Source of the DNA: Sipunculus nudus
Lineage: Eukaryota; Annelida; Sipuncula; Golfingiida; Sipunculidae
Assembly (NCBI GenBank): GCA_026874595.1
Contig: CM049307.1
Coordinates: forward strand, 75,802,643 to 75,866,642
Length of the DNA stretch: 64,000 bases
Direction of reading: 5' to 3'
Shown: in pieces, positions 22,382-35,700 of the stretch
How positions within the stretch are numbered: the first letter of the stretch is position 1
Layout: every line of letters begins with the position of its first letter
Translations under genes and position numbers: made by a program
Notes under the pieces: model-generated
What the model saw: only the letters and a program-made list of their open reading frames with translations
What the model was told of the DNA's origin: nothing
Database searches by the model: none

Positions 22382-23574
22382 TCATGGTCTAAGAACAAAA
22401 TATTGGCGGATTCCATAATACTTTAAGGAGAAAACACAAGAATATTTACCATACCTTATATGTGAATAGATTCCTTTAAGACAGGCAAATTTTCCATTAT
22501 ATTCATAGGTGAGCTGACAAAATGTCTTCATGACTTGTATAATTTAAGGAGTAAGAGAAAAAAAAGACAGTGTTGAGCATAAATCATAATGTTTTATTAT
22601 ATATCTTCTTGTACCATTCAATAAATGTGCATATATAAAGAAATATATTTTATAGCAGAGATATGTACAAGTATAAAGCATGCTTTATTAATAAGCCTTA
22701 TTGAATGTATATACTGTACAATGTGTACAACAACAGTCTTGATAAACACATCTGCTCACATAAAGCTAGCAGTCTTTGACAAAGTTAACACAGCGGCTGT
22801 TAAATTTTGAGTAGCCAAGCTTATGATTACTTGTACTTGAATCAGCAGCTTGCAAATGTATATATACAGCATTTAAAACTTACATACGCTAGGGCAGCCT
22901 GTTGCAATTTTTATGAAAGCTAGTTCAGGACCCCATGCATCAGAAACTGTTTTATTAGTATTATAAGTGACTGCTGTCGCTGACAATCATTAATTATAAT
23001 ACAAGCAAGCACTGAATATGCATGCTGCTATATGCTGATCGGGGCCTGTGCAATACTTGTGACAGTTGTCACTGGTTACCATTAATACAAGCCAGCACGG
23101 AGTAAGTGTGTTGCTATGCTAATGCAGTGCCTGGTATTTTGCACAATCCGATGAGGTTGTTTTTAACTGTTACATTCACTGACACTGCTATATAGCCATG
23201 ACAGTTTCAGAAAACTTATTTTGGTTGATGCTGTCACTGGAAAGCTTGTTTTTAAAGCAAGCACATCAGCAGGTAGACTTTATTGGCTGGTATAACATTA
23301 ACACTGTATCCTCTGAGATCATGTTATTAATGGCAATCCAGCTGACAATCAGGCTTTCATCCTAAAGATCTGTGTGCAAAAAGTATGCATCAGTATTTAC
23401 AGTGTTTAAAAGTTTGTATCACCTTTATAAACTGCTTGAATCTTCCCCTTTGAGGGACAGGACTATAGCTCTGAAAGCAAGTGGTATGTAATGAGCAATG
23501 AATGTTTCTACCATTGATGTGTCCAGCTATAAGACTGTATATCTGCAATTCTTTTCTTTATTGGCATTCTCCTT

Positions 23575-23578
<4 letters not shown>

Positions 23579-23643
<65 letters not shown>

Positions 23644-23650
23644 CATACAC
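23579..23650 (+). repeat. (TA)n microsatellite
   Basis: Nearly pure TA dinucleotides for about 65 bases. Confidence 0.95.
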
Positions 23651-23959
23651 ACATATCACATTATACATTAATACCAAATGTCATCTGACTTTTTGGTTTC
23701 ACATCCATAGTCCCCAATTAAAATTCTCATCTCCAAATAATATGCAGTTTTTTTTTTTAATAAGAATATGAATGTATATGATTCAATGAAACAGACTTAC
23801 AAAATCTGCCTGTGCTTCACACAAAAACAATCTGTGTCTGATAATGACAATAATTAATAGGTGAAAGGTCAGATTATTGACCTCATTATTAAGGTCAGTT
23901 TGGAGGTTGATGTGAAGGACATTAATATGACCAAATATGAATTAAATTAATGACCAAAA

Positions 23960-23974
23960 GGGGGGGGGGGGGGG
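23960..23974 (+). repeat. G15 homopolymer
   Basis: Pure G run followed by GGTT repeats. Confidence 0.9.
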
Positions 23975-25069
23975 TTGGGGGGTTGGTCAAGGTCAGATGT
24001 CAAATGCATGACAATGAATGATGACATTTTGACAACAATAAAACAGCACTGTCACAAGGTTATGCAAATGACACTGAACAATGCTGTTTATTTTTTTGTT
24101 ATAGTCCATTTCACCACCTGCTGTCCTCCTGTTTTTTGTAGATGATTTATTTAAAAGTTTATATTTTTCAATAATTTCCAAGAAAAAAACATGGAAGTGA
24201 CAACCTAATATGGCAATTAAGAATCTTACAATAAATCCCCCGTTTATGTTTCACAACATTTTAGTCTCTTCACCATGATCTGGCAGATATGATGTGTCCC
24301 TCCATAAGTAGCCATATTTTTTTTAGCTGGTTATATTTTTTAGAGTGTTTACAAGAGATCATCCAATCAGAAGCTGTCAGTTGAGGTTGTTTTTGCATGT
24401 GACCAATGACCTTGACTGCCATAAGTGAGTCTGATATGTGGTAAAATGTAGACTGATTTCTCATATTTTCAAATAATTCTGTGTCTTAAATAAGGTGTTA
24501 GGTAGGTATTTATTTACCTTGTTGAAAATTAGGTCCTTTAATCCTCTACTCTACACTACAATTGAATCCTTTGAAATGTAACTATTAGAAATTTTCATAG
24601 CAAAAAACAGGTGGACATGAGGGGATGAAATGGACTATAGTTAAAATTGTCTTTTATCATAAAGTGCACTTTAAAGTGTTATACACCTTAGCTGCATATC
24701 AATGTACGGTCTCCTGTTTTTGTTTGTACCAAAGAGCACCAGAGGACAAATATAGACATTCCCAGAGGGATTAAAAGATTGTATACATCAGATGAACCAT
24801 CAATAAAATTATATGGCAAAATTATAAAGGAGTGACACAAAGTCATGGAATTTCTGTTGTCCTGTTTAGGCCTCAACCAGAAAATGTGTCTGAAACTGAT
24901 TTAAAAATCTAGACACAAATGTGAAGGAACGACAGACAAACATGGCCTAATCAGTGTCCCTTATTCTTAAGCCTAAAATAAGGAATAATTTGTATGAGTT
25001 TCTTCATTACAGAGATGAAATCTGGATTCTGAAGGGGGAGGGAAGCTTATAATTAGGGGGTTAAACCCT

Positions 25070-25114
25070 TCCCCCCCCCCCCTCTTCATGAAGAATTAAG
25101 TCCCCCCCCCCCCC
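25070..25114 (+). repeat. Two poly-C tracts
   Basis: Two long C runs (about 25071-25082 and 25103-25114) separated by about 20 bases. Confidence 0.85.
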
Positions 25115-25913
25115 TTGCATGGTGAATCAAGTTCCCTTTTTCCCCTTGAGTCTGTATATTTATAAGGTGTTTTAAATTCCCATGGATTTCCAGGACTATA
25201 TCTGGAATCATAAAAGATATTCCAGGTCATAATTAAAATTCAAAGTTATTTGAGGAGGCAGGGTATCCTTGTTGAGCAAAAAGTAGGTTACTATTAATAG
25301 CCAGTGACTGGACAATTCAGTGCATAGTACAAATGGGTGTTCAAAATCAGTGTATGTGGGTTTTAAGTACTAATGCAGTGCAAGTTTTAAAAGACTTTAT
25401 AGAATAATATGTGAGTATATTACATTACTTCTATTTGCTATTACCCACTTATGAACCCCTATCTCTATGTTTATCAAAAACAGTGCTAAAATTCTCAAGA
25501 ACTATTAATGTCTGCTAGTATTCTTGCAAACTTTGTATGATGATATTTACAACACAAAACCATATTATGAAACAATTCCATTATCTATGAAATTATGTTA
25601 GTTGCCTGTGCTTGACTTCAAGAGAAGTTCACTATTTTAATTAACTGACAGAAAGTGCAAATTTTATTTTAAACAATAATAATATAATTAAATTAAATGT
25701 AACATAATATGGTACACCTCTACCATTGTATATTATAGGTTCACTTATTTATAGTATTATGGTAGAATATATCCCCTGAATCAATAACCTGGATTTTTAT
25801 AATTATATTCAATATATATACTATACCTGCACCTTAAAATATGCCTCATGTTTTACTGTAGATCTATTTTAAAAGAAAAATGATAACATTCTTCATTGCT
25901 ATAGTTAAATAGT

Positions 25914-25914
<1 letters not shown>

Positions 25915-25950
<36 letters not shown>
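25915..25950 (+). repeat. (TA)n microsatellite
   Basis: TA dinucleotide run of about 17 units. Confidence 0.9.
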
Positions 25951-25957
<7 letters not shown>

Positions 25958-28900
25958 TAACATTTTTTATTTCTTAATTTTATATTTTTGAAATTCACAA
26001 GCTTATCGAGGAAGTTCATAAACTGTGACGTTAGTACCTTTACAACTTTACAAATATTAAAACTTGTGATTTTTAATTATTATATTCAAGTATTTGTGGA
26101 ACAGCCCCAACAATGGTCCAGTACAGCCCATATGTGTAGCTGTATCTACATAGTACAGAACACACATAGCCGACCAAAGAAATACAAGGGGACTTGCAAG
26201 AATGACAAAGTGGAAATATGAGAACAGAAGGGAGACATCTGCTGGATTTCAAACAAACCACAAGTGACAGAGACTGTGGAAAAGCAACTGATAATTTGAT
26301 TCAAGATGGCAGTATGTGGTCTGGATTTTTATTTCTCCAGTATAATTTCTCACTCAATTTGCATATTCACATGCACCTACACAGAGCATGAATATACTCA
26401 GTTCTGAAAATTACACAGAGCACACACTTCTTCTGGCCAATCATCACATCCTTTGTATTTACTGCTCTATTTCTCTTAATTAAACAAACCTTACTTCTTA
26501 CTCTATTATCACTTAGAGCAAAACCACCTCTGGCTCTAACTCCCTTAACAGTACTTGCTAGTCATTCTTCCTCTATCAGTGGATGAAACAATTTTTATAT
26601 ATTGCTCTATTTTCATTTTCAGTAATATTACAACTTCTTCTATGTTGACCTGCAGAATCATAAATTCCTGCTCTAACTTTCAAGATCAATGTATCTTGCC
26701 CTTAGTTCCAACTTCAGTGCTTTGCTTATAGCTCCAGCTATTTTTAATGTGAGAATTATCACATCTTGCACCGGGTTTCACAAAAAAATTAATTCATAAC
26801 TAATGTTTTCTGTAATACTGTGTTTAATCTATAATATCACCACTGGTTTTGTTGCCAAACTTATTATGCTAACATTGCCATAAAGTTTTCCCTTGTGCTC
26901 TCATAATCTGGGCTTCACTATATAATGTCATCATACATTTGTATTCTGTATCCTTAGTTCTAACATAGTAACTTACCTGCACACAACTGAACTGCTTACC
27001 TTACCCTTACTATAGCTTTACCTTATATTCTAACTGTTGTCATTAAAATATATCAATTATCAAATTAAATAAGGGTCAATGGTGGGAGAGACTACATCTC
27101 TCTTAAACAAAGGTGTATTATACCTATTTTACTTATTTATATCGGCAGACAAGCACAAAAATTCAACCCTTATAATAAGAAATATCACAAATTTTGAAGG
27201 TAGCATAGATCTGTCATAAACTTCTGTTCTGAAGTACAATTAACAAATATTGTTCACCGAGACGAAACTGTACACCAAATTCATCTTATTTAACATCACT
27301 TCAGTCACTGATGATCATGATTTAGTCAAGTCTGTATCTGTCTAACGGTCCAGTTATTGCAAAAAAACTTTTAAGACATTTTAAGAAAAAACACACAAAG
27401 AATTTTTCTGGAAGCTTAGATCTAAACCAACTCTTATCACAATTACATGTTGCTGTAAAGGGAGGCGTTCATACTATTTATCCTTTTTGTATACTCTCTT
27501 TCAAAGAGGGATAATTTGAAAAGTAGATGGCGACACTTACATTACAATTGTCACAAATAAATTCAAACAAAAGCTGAAAGTCAATAAGAAAACCAGAATT
27601 GTATCAAGTTTGAACACTAGATGGCACTAAAACATAATTACCATAAATAATATAACAGTAATTGTATTTCAAAGTGCCCCTTTCTAAATCAATGTCTTTA
27701 AGGTTCTATATCACAGTACTTATTAAAACTTCTGCATACAGTAATGACTAATTGGTTGCTGTGATGCCCCATTTTTGTGCATCATCAATTCACTGCAGTT
27801 CAACATTAAAACATGCAACGGTATCACTGAAACACAGACCCTCACCCCGTTGTTGTTTGTGCTTAACTATACTTAATACATCTTGATGTATCATTCTGTA
27901 GCATCAGTTGCATCACTGATACATCTTTTTGACAAATTCCACAGTTTATGATCAGCACATCAATATCCAAGTGTCAACCTGGATAACTGTATCATAAATG
28001 CCAGTTAACATATAGAGCACATATTGACCACAAATGCAGTGTTATTATGTGTTACAGGTGGATCAGACATCATTAGATTAGATGTTAATTGTCACTTGGA
28101 GCAGAGCTTTAAATTGGTGCTGGACCACTGGGATTTGCCAGCATTTTCCAAGTGCAGGCTCGAATAAAATGGTCAGCACCGACCCTTCTTGGCTGATATT
28201 ATCTTCATATCTCTAATGATCAAATAAAGGTAGCATTTTAGTATGAATAAAGCAAATATTTTTTGCAAACAGAAAGAATTATTGTTTCATCTAGTTAGTT
28301 CCATGTCACATATAGCTAGTAAATTCCAATGTGGGCTACCCTCAATGTATGATGACCATATATATATATATTTAATAATGATCTGAAATTTAACCATTTC
28401 GATCAGGTAAAACAGGTAGCTATATCATCTGCAGCAGCACATCAAGACATAAGCCAGTCAAGCTGTTTATACAGCTTCAATTTACAGCCACTACAGACAT
28501 ATCTTGAATAACAACACTGTCATTATCACGCTGCTGTCAGTACGGTAAGCTAGTAACAACATCCTCATCTCCTTATGTACTGAATAGGATAGTAAAGCTA
28601 TGCAAATGATGTCGAGTATGAAAAGAGACAATATATGAAAATCTAAAAAGAGATACATTTTGGTCTACAAGATGGAAGGATTTTCATGACACTCGCACTT
28701 GTTCATGATGTCACACTAGGGTACGTACGATTAACGGAGGGGCACCGATACAATGAGTGGCCAACGCCAGGGCCTCACAGCTGTAAAGTTCATTTGTGCA
28801 TGTGTACATCTGCCTTGTGCCTCCATCTCCACAGTCACGAAAAATAAAATGGTGGCAAAGGTAGAAAAAATACTGTAAAATAAAAACTTTTCATGAGCAT

Positions 28901-29587
28901 GTTATTTTCTTATAGTTTTACCAAAAGAACACTGTTTTTTTTTGGTAAAAATACAAATATACAAATATGTTCATTGAACACAGAAATTAGGAATTCTTGT
29001 AAATCCTGCTATATCTTTTTATAACAGTTATTTTGTTTTTGTTTCAGTAAAACCCAAAAATTTGTAGTTATCATTATTATTAGTCAATTTCTCCAAGGTA
29101 AATTGGGTAAAATCCCCCACTACATTCTGAAAGCCACCCTGTCATGGTGACCAACTATGGATGATGACCACCATTATTTGCTGTGACATTTTGTTGTAAA
29201 CAAGCAAACCTCAATTAAACAACAACTCCTGATGGTCTGGATGTGGTCAGAGTAGTGGGGTATCACTGTGTACTATTCATAATTAATATAACTTCATATA
29301 ACTATTATCATCAGCAAACTGGCTCAGCCTGTTGCAGCACAAGCACATGGGCAGAACGTAATATGACATGCTCACAGAAAGTTAAACCTTTCCATTTCAT
29401 GAAACTTAAATGCCATAAAAGTTCTGTTTTATAGAAGTGAACACCAAATGAAGACCAAGGCATATCCATTTATAATGCTGAAACTCCTAGCATCATGCTA
29501 AGCATCCCTTTGGGGGTTCATCTTCATCCCTCGACTCAGGACCAGTTTGTTCGTAATTTTCTGATGTGATAATGCCATGCAGATGTT

Positions 29588-29715
29588 TTACGAATCCAGT
29601 CTGTGGGTAACGGGGGGAAATTCACTGTCATCATTTAATTTGAGTTCTTCAAGACCAGCAGTTTGTTCTTCTGTTCTAAAATGATCCTCATTGTCCCGGA
29701 ATGGCTGAGATGTCT
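29588..29715 (-). CDS. WIPI2 last coding exon
   Basis: Acceptor ATGTTGCAG; after a split codon it encodes [12 protein letters not shown], then [14 protein letters not shown], then TAA at 29590-29588. The acidic DDSE-x-PP end matches the WIPI2 C-terminus. Its entry phase (one base from the previous exon) fits two candidate donors in exon 10. It lies 6.7 kb beyond exon 10, so an extra exon between them is possible. Confidence 0.75.
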
Positions 29716-32700
29716 CTGCAACATATAAAGATCACCTTTACAAAATGTGCTGGTGGTAATGTAACAATACATCATTTTAATGTGAAGAGAGATGGAACAA
29801 AATCAGGTCACTGTTCATGTTTCTCTCTCTCTCCCTCTCTCTCTATCTCAAACTCTACATTTGTATTTAAATGCAGACACAAAACATTTAACTTTGAAAC
29901 GCATATGAAAATGCAGTTCTGAAGTGCAGTCTTTGAAAAGAAGCTTCCCTGATTAAGACTTGCGTTGTGATTTTTCAATATATTCTTCTAGAAAGAGAGA
30001 CAGATGGCCAGGCAGACAGAGAGACAAATATAAACAATATTCCGTGTACAAGATTATATTTTAATAGGGCTGTAACAATATATCACAGTACTTGATATAA
30101 TATAAATAAGATATCTCAGTTTGGATTCCATGCCAGTGTTCTTTGCTATTCAATGACATATGACCAATTATATTTCCAATTTAAAAATCCTCTAAAAAAT
30201 TCAAACCATACATAAAATTCAAAACTGATCATCATGCAGTTGTCTGTATAAGCTTCTAGTGTGACCAATAATGCCTCTGTCTCCTCCATTGGTTTTATCA
30301 TGTAGCAATTAGCCAATCGGATACAATACTGCTAGTTTCTGACCAATGACATCTCACCTTAGATGACTCATGAATATATGGCCCTGAGAGACACTGCTTT
30401 CTATTGGATGATCATATATTGACTACATATCAATACAGGAAAACCTGGCCATACCAGTATCAAATTTTACTTTCTGCATCTGAATGTATCATGCACTGAG
30501 TATCGTAACAGCCCTAAATTAAAATACATCAAACATATTTACATATATGGGAATGCAGTTGAATTGCATTTGCATTCTGTAAGCCATTAGCTTCAAGCAA
30601 ATACTGTGGTTGGCTTTATATTCACAAGATTGAAGTTTAACAATATTTCATTTCTCAATGTATCACAAGGGTTTCTTTTTCATGAACTCACCTGGCACAT
30701 ATTCTACGAGTAACAGACTATGACTTTTTAATGAATAGGAGTATAAATTTATACTTGATTTTATTTACTTAACTAGTTGCAGTAATGATGTGAGTCTATC
30801 AAGTCTATCAAATATACTCATGTTTGGACCATAACTGCCTCAGTCAAGAGGGTATGCACTCATCCCATTTGTGTGTTTGTTCATAAGATAACTCACAAAA
30901 TTATTAACGGAATCTCACAAAATTTTCAGGCCATTTCTGGAATGGGCCAATGAAGAATCAATTAGATTTTGGTGTTGATAAAGCACATGATCCGGATTCA
31001 GAATATCATCAAGGAATATTCACAAATGCACAGCCACTTATGCATGAGTGACCCTGGGAATATGTGCCAAATAAGTGAATGCAAACACTGTTTTGGGGAG
31101 CATCCCACATTAAGGTGCCTAGACATGGCAGAGGTTTGGATTCCTCAGAATGCAGATTCCTAGTTAATCATGCTTTCCTAGTCCGATGCATAGAGTAGGT
31201 TGCTAATAAGAGGACAACGTTTTATGAACAACTCACCTTGTCAAGATAGGTGGGATGACTAATTTGGTCATTGTATAAACTAGTGGTATTATGTTAATTT
31301 TGACGTGCGACCTGTAACATCTGGGTTTCAGTGTGTATGCAAAATGGCAGCCTACATAAGTGGTTTTGAGAAATTTTGGGAGAAAGAAACCTGTCAGGGT
31401 TAAATATAGGAGAGGGGATGCAACACACCAGTACTCTGTGGACAATGTCCAGAAGGGAATCTATCTTATGAGAGAATTTAGTGGCTAGAAGACTTGTTCC
31501 AGCAAATTTTAGAAGGGAATAACACCTTTTTAGGACCACACCCAAATGCTCAAATAATAGTAGGATTACTGCATTCCATGTATGCTGTTTTATTCATGAA
31601 AGCATCTTTATCATAATTTTAACCATTTCATGATTACCATAAATCTGAAACCTTCACAAATATGAAGCCAACCACAGAATATGGATGTTCCAAAATTTAT
31701 ATGAGCTGTATTTAATTTTTTTAAAAGAAAATATATAATTACAAATGATACAATCACGTGATGAAAACATGCCTGAGTTGAGGTCATGCAGGATAAAGTC
31801 ACAGCACTCCTTCAAGCTACGACAGGTGTTAGTTAATACACTAATATTAAAATGTGCCAGGTAATCCATAGATTGGCTCCTGCTCATAAGCACTGTGCAC
31901 CTCTACTCAAATGAAAGCAAATGGTTATTCCAAAAACTAGGAAGATTGGGCAAATCCAAAATGCATTAGAAGTTTATGTGTCGGCAAAAGTGTAGGTAGA
32001 AACCAGTGTGTGAATTCCAAAGTTAGTCAAATATGGTTAGGTGAAACTTTGGTAACTTGTAACCATGGTTATCTGTGACCATGGTAATTGTTTATAAGTT
32101 TTTCATCAAAATTATTTCCCTTATACAGTCACTTGAAAGTCAGCACTTCAGCATTATGAAAAGGTACATACTCCCAAGACACCCTTAAGCTGTCTTTATT
32201 TACAATAGTCTGGTATAACGGCTTACTTGGATAATATCCAAATATGAATTTAGGCACCATATGGAGGGACTGCATCCACTTACATACATGATGTGTATAA
32301 TGTAAACCGCATCTAAGAAAAAATGTCTGTTTCCCGTTTTTCAAGGAAGCAATATAGCTGCACTAATAACACAGGTTTATACAGACACTGTGTAGTTCAG
32401 ATATAACATGTATATAAAGATTGTTCAGAAAAGCAGCAAAATGTTTTAAGGTACAGCCAGAGAGGTTTATTTACATTTATGGTATAATTCTAGAGCAATT
32501 ATGGAGGTATCAATAAGCAGGAGTGATTACTTGGGGCTCAGGGGCTGTGAGTTGATGCTTGTAACCTTCAGGTTGCGTAAACCTAATAGCACACACTCCT
32601 GTTATGTGAATGCAGGATTTCATCCAGAAGAGAGACTGGGCTTTGATGTGATTGGCTGGTGCAAAATGTGACATCACAGGCAAAATTTAGAAATGACTTA

Positions 32701-35700
32701 AATCTAGCAACACATGTTGTTTTAATTCTTCCCTGAAAATTTGGTGCTGACATTGTCAGAAATACTAAGCTTTTGATGAGATCTAGAATTTTTAGTCACA
32801 GGTTATTTTCCTGTGTGTGACGTCACTGGCATGTTGACAGTGCTCATATATGTGCCAATTGTTCTTGAACAAATCACACCTCATGGTTTTTGTGGTAAAA
32901 TAAATAGAAAAAATGTTTTTCCTCCAGGAATTAGGTTCAGTTTATATGAAACTATAGTAATATTTTTTATAGGCAATCGGTTATATGGAATACGTTTGCT
33001 TGACCAGAAATGATAAGAAACCTCGCACCTATGTTTCTGGTTTCCTGCTGGTGCCAGCATATTGCTCTCATGTTATAGCCTGTCGTTCTTGTTGATTCCG
33101 TCAGTTTCACTTGACAATGCTGCTATCAAGACATTTAATTCTATAAAATTATATTAATTTTTAAGTTGAAATGACTATAATGTAACCTTGTGGGTAACTT
33201 GGTGTTACAACAGCATTTAAAAAAACTCTGATGATTTTTTCAGGAAAAGCTGGGTAAAAATTAATGATTATTCATGCACAGGCATGGCCACTTGTTTGAC
33301 TACATTGCAGCGTGTCAGGAATCAGCATCAGTAGCAAGGATAACAGCAAAACTTCATAAGAAAAGTAGAATTAACAATGAAGCTGTGTGGTAAGTCAGAT
33401 ATAATCAGAATTTTACCAGGTACCATAATCAGGTATTATTCTATATCACTAATAATGCGCTGTTTAGAGCTGAACATGCTAGGACTGTGTGCATAAAACA
33501 TGCTGGTCAGATATTTTGACTTCAGGAATTACTTAACACACTATTGATTTTCATGTGGTATAAATAAACAATACAAATATCAATGAATTTCAGATATATA
33601 TGATAATATTAATTAATAACTGTTGTATTAGTCATACAAAAATAACAAATCCACATCACATTTTTTATGCAGTTAGCTGTATAAGCATAAAATACAGAAC
33701 TAATATTGGGAAATCTGAATACTTCAGTAAAAGGAAACATTTAACATGATACAAAAAATACCAAGGAATAAAAATCTAAAAAAAAACACCTTGGAATTGA
33801 AGCCTCAGGAGTCTAAAGGCTCATCAAAAACTTCCACCAAAGAACAGCATTAGAAAGCTAGGGGAAGAGGTAAAATTTTAGCAGACCTAATAAGATAATT
33901 GTGCTAATTCAGTTGTTAAAGGATTTTGAACCCTTTGTGTGGTGGAGTGTTCTTTTGTTCAGTCTGTACTCTGTGGGTATGTGTAATATCTGAAAACAGA
34001 TTTTGTGGATTTTAATAAAAAGTGACATGGAGGTTTAAGTATAGTATGCACATCTACAAGTGATTAAATTTTGGTAAAATCAGTGATGTATTCGAGTCCA
34101 CACAATGCAAGTCTAAGTGCAAGTATGAGTTCAATTGTGAGTCCTTGAGGATCAAGTCGAAGTCCACCTTTTTGAGTCTGAGTCATTTGGAATCCAGGTT
34201 CAAAAACAATAAAAATCTCCTTAGTTTTAGAAATATAAAATGGAAATTTGATTTTTATGTAACTTTACAAATGCTTTTTACTTGAATGTTTAGTTTCATT
34301 TTGAATAGTTCCCAATGCAGAGATAAAGCTTGCTACATATAGTCTTTAAAAGTATATATGTGATAGTGTCTTTTAACTGGACTAGAGTTGGACTTGGTCT
34401 GATTTCTCAAGTACCTCAGAATCCAAGTACACGTCCAAGTTCAGGACCTTTGAGTCCAAGTCCCTGAAATGTGGACTCGAGTCCAGACTCAAGTCAAAAT
34501 CTGGACTTGAGTTCTACATCACTGGAGTAAATCCTTGAGAAAACTAGAATACGGGTAGTCAACATACAACAACGTGTATCTGACAAAATCAGAGGGGTAT
34601 TGGTGAAGTGAGGGATGGATTGAGTGGTAAGGGGAAAAAGAGTGAGTAGACAGGGAAAAATATGAAAAACCTCCAAGAAATTACAAGAAATTGTAGGTGG
34701 AAATTACAAGGGATACATGTGTATCCAGAAACATGTATCCAGGACTTTTTCTGTTTGGATTTTATCAGTTGTGATTATAAGTCAGAGTACCGGTAATGCT
34801 TTTTACTTTTTAGAATTCAATATTATTGTACAATCAACTACATGCTGTTTAACAAGTCCAAGATCTATGGATATGCACAATTTCAGGCCAATACAGCAAA
34901 TCACTCCTGAGAAAAGGGCAGGTAACGCCACCTGTCTGGTTTACAAAAAACTTTCCAAGATGGATCAACAAGCCAAATTTTAGACCAATACAATGAACTG
35001 TTCCTGAGATATGAGCAATTTTCACCCAAAGCATATGTACGGATGGACACCCCACAAAAATGATTGCAGATGGTGCCAACAGTCTTTTTTATGCGATCGA
35101 GGTGTCGAGGATCTATGGACATCCACAATTTCAACCCAATACACCAAACAACCACTATGACGAACAGATGGCAAATGCAAAGATGGATGCTACGCAAAAA
35201 AAGGTTCTGTAGGTGGCGCCATTAGGGGATGGAGAGATCGAAGATCTATACATTGCACATTAAAGATTCATACATTGAACCACTCCTGAAATATGGGCTG
35301 TTATCTAAAAGACACCCAGATTCATACAGCACAGAAAGGATTGCAGGTGGTGCCACCTGTCTTTGTTACTCACAACTACATAGGTGAGGGAAAAATTATG
35401 CCGGGTTTCGAAAGATCAGTCCAAGGGTCTCAGAGGAGTACTACTGAAACGAACGTGAAGGGGCCGTGAAACCAGTGCAAAAACATACCGGTTGTATCCA
35501 CAAAATTTTGTTTTGGCAGATACAATAAGCCCAGGGTGAGCGCTTTTTAGGTTTTGGCAGCACGCTTTGTGGTGTCACACTGTTCAATGATGTCACTTGA
35601 TGTGCAAAGGTGAAAGGTTGCAGAGAGTCTGCATACAGCATGCATGGTTATGAGTTTTGATTGCGTATGTATTCATGGGCAACAACACACCACCAAGGTT

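Larger units (their letters stand above)
19641..29587. other. Convergent intergenic region and 3' flanks, no gene recognised
   Basis: AT-rich sequence between the NPLOC4 and WIPI2 stop codons. It probably includes both 3' UTRs. Small ORFs show no family resemblance or exon-like context. It holds the local repeats, homopolymer runs and LINE scrap listed separately. Confidence 0.5.

Noticed and set aside
23502-23771. 89-residue + ORF with a long IY repeat
   Set aside because: The IY run is a TA microsatellite; no domain remains without it.
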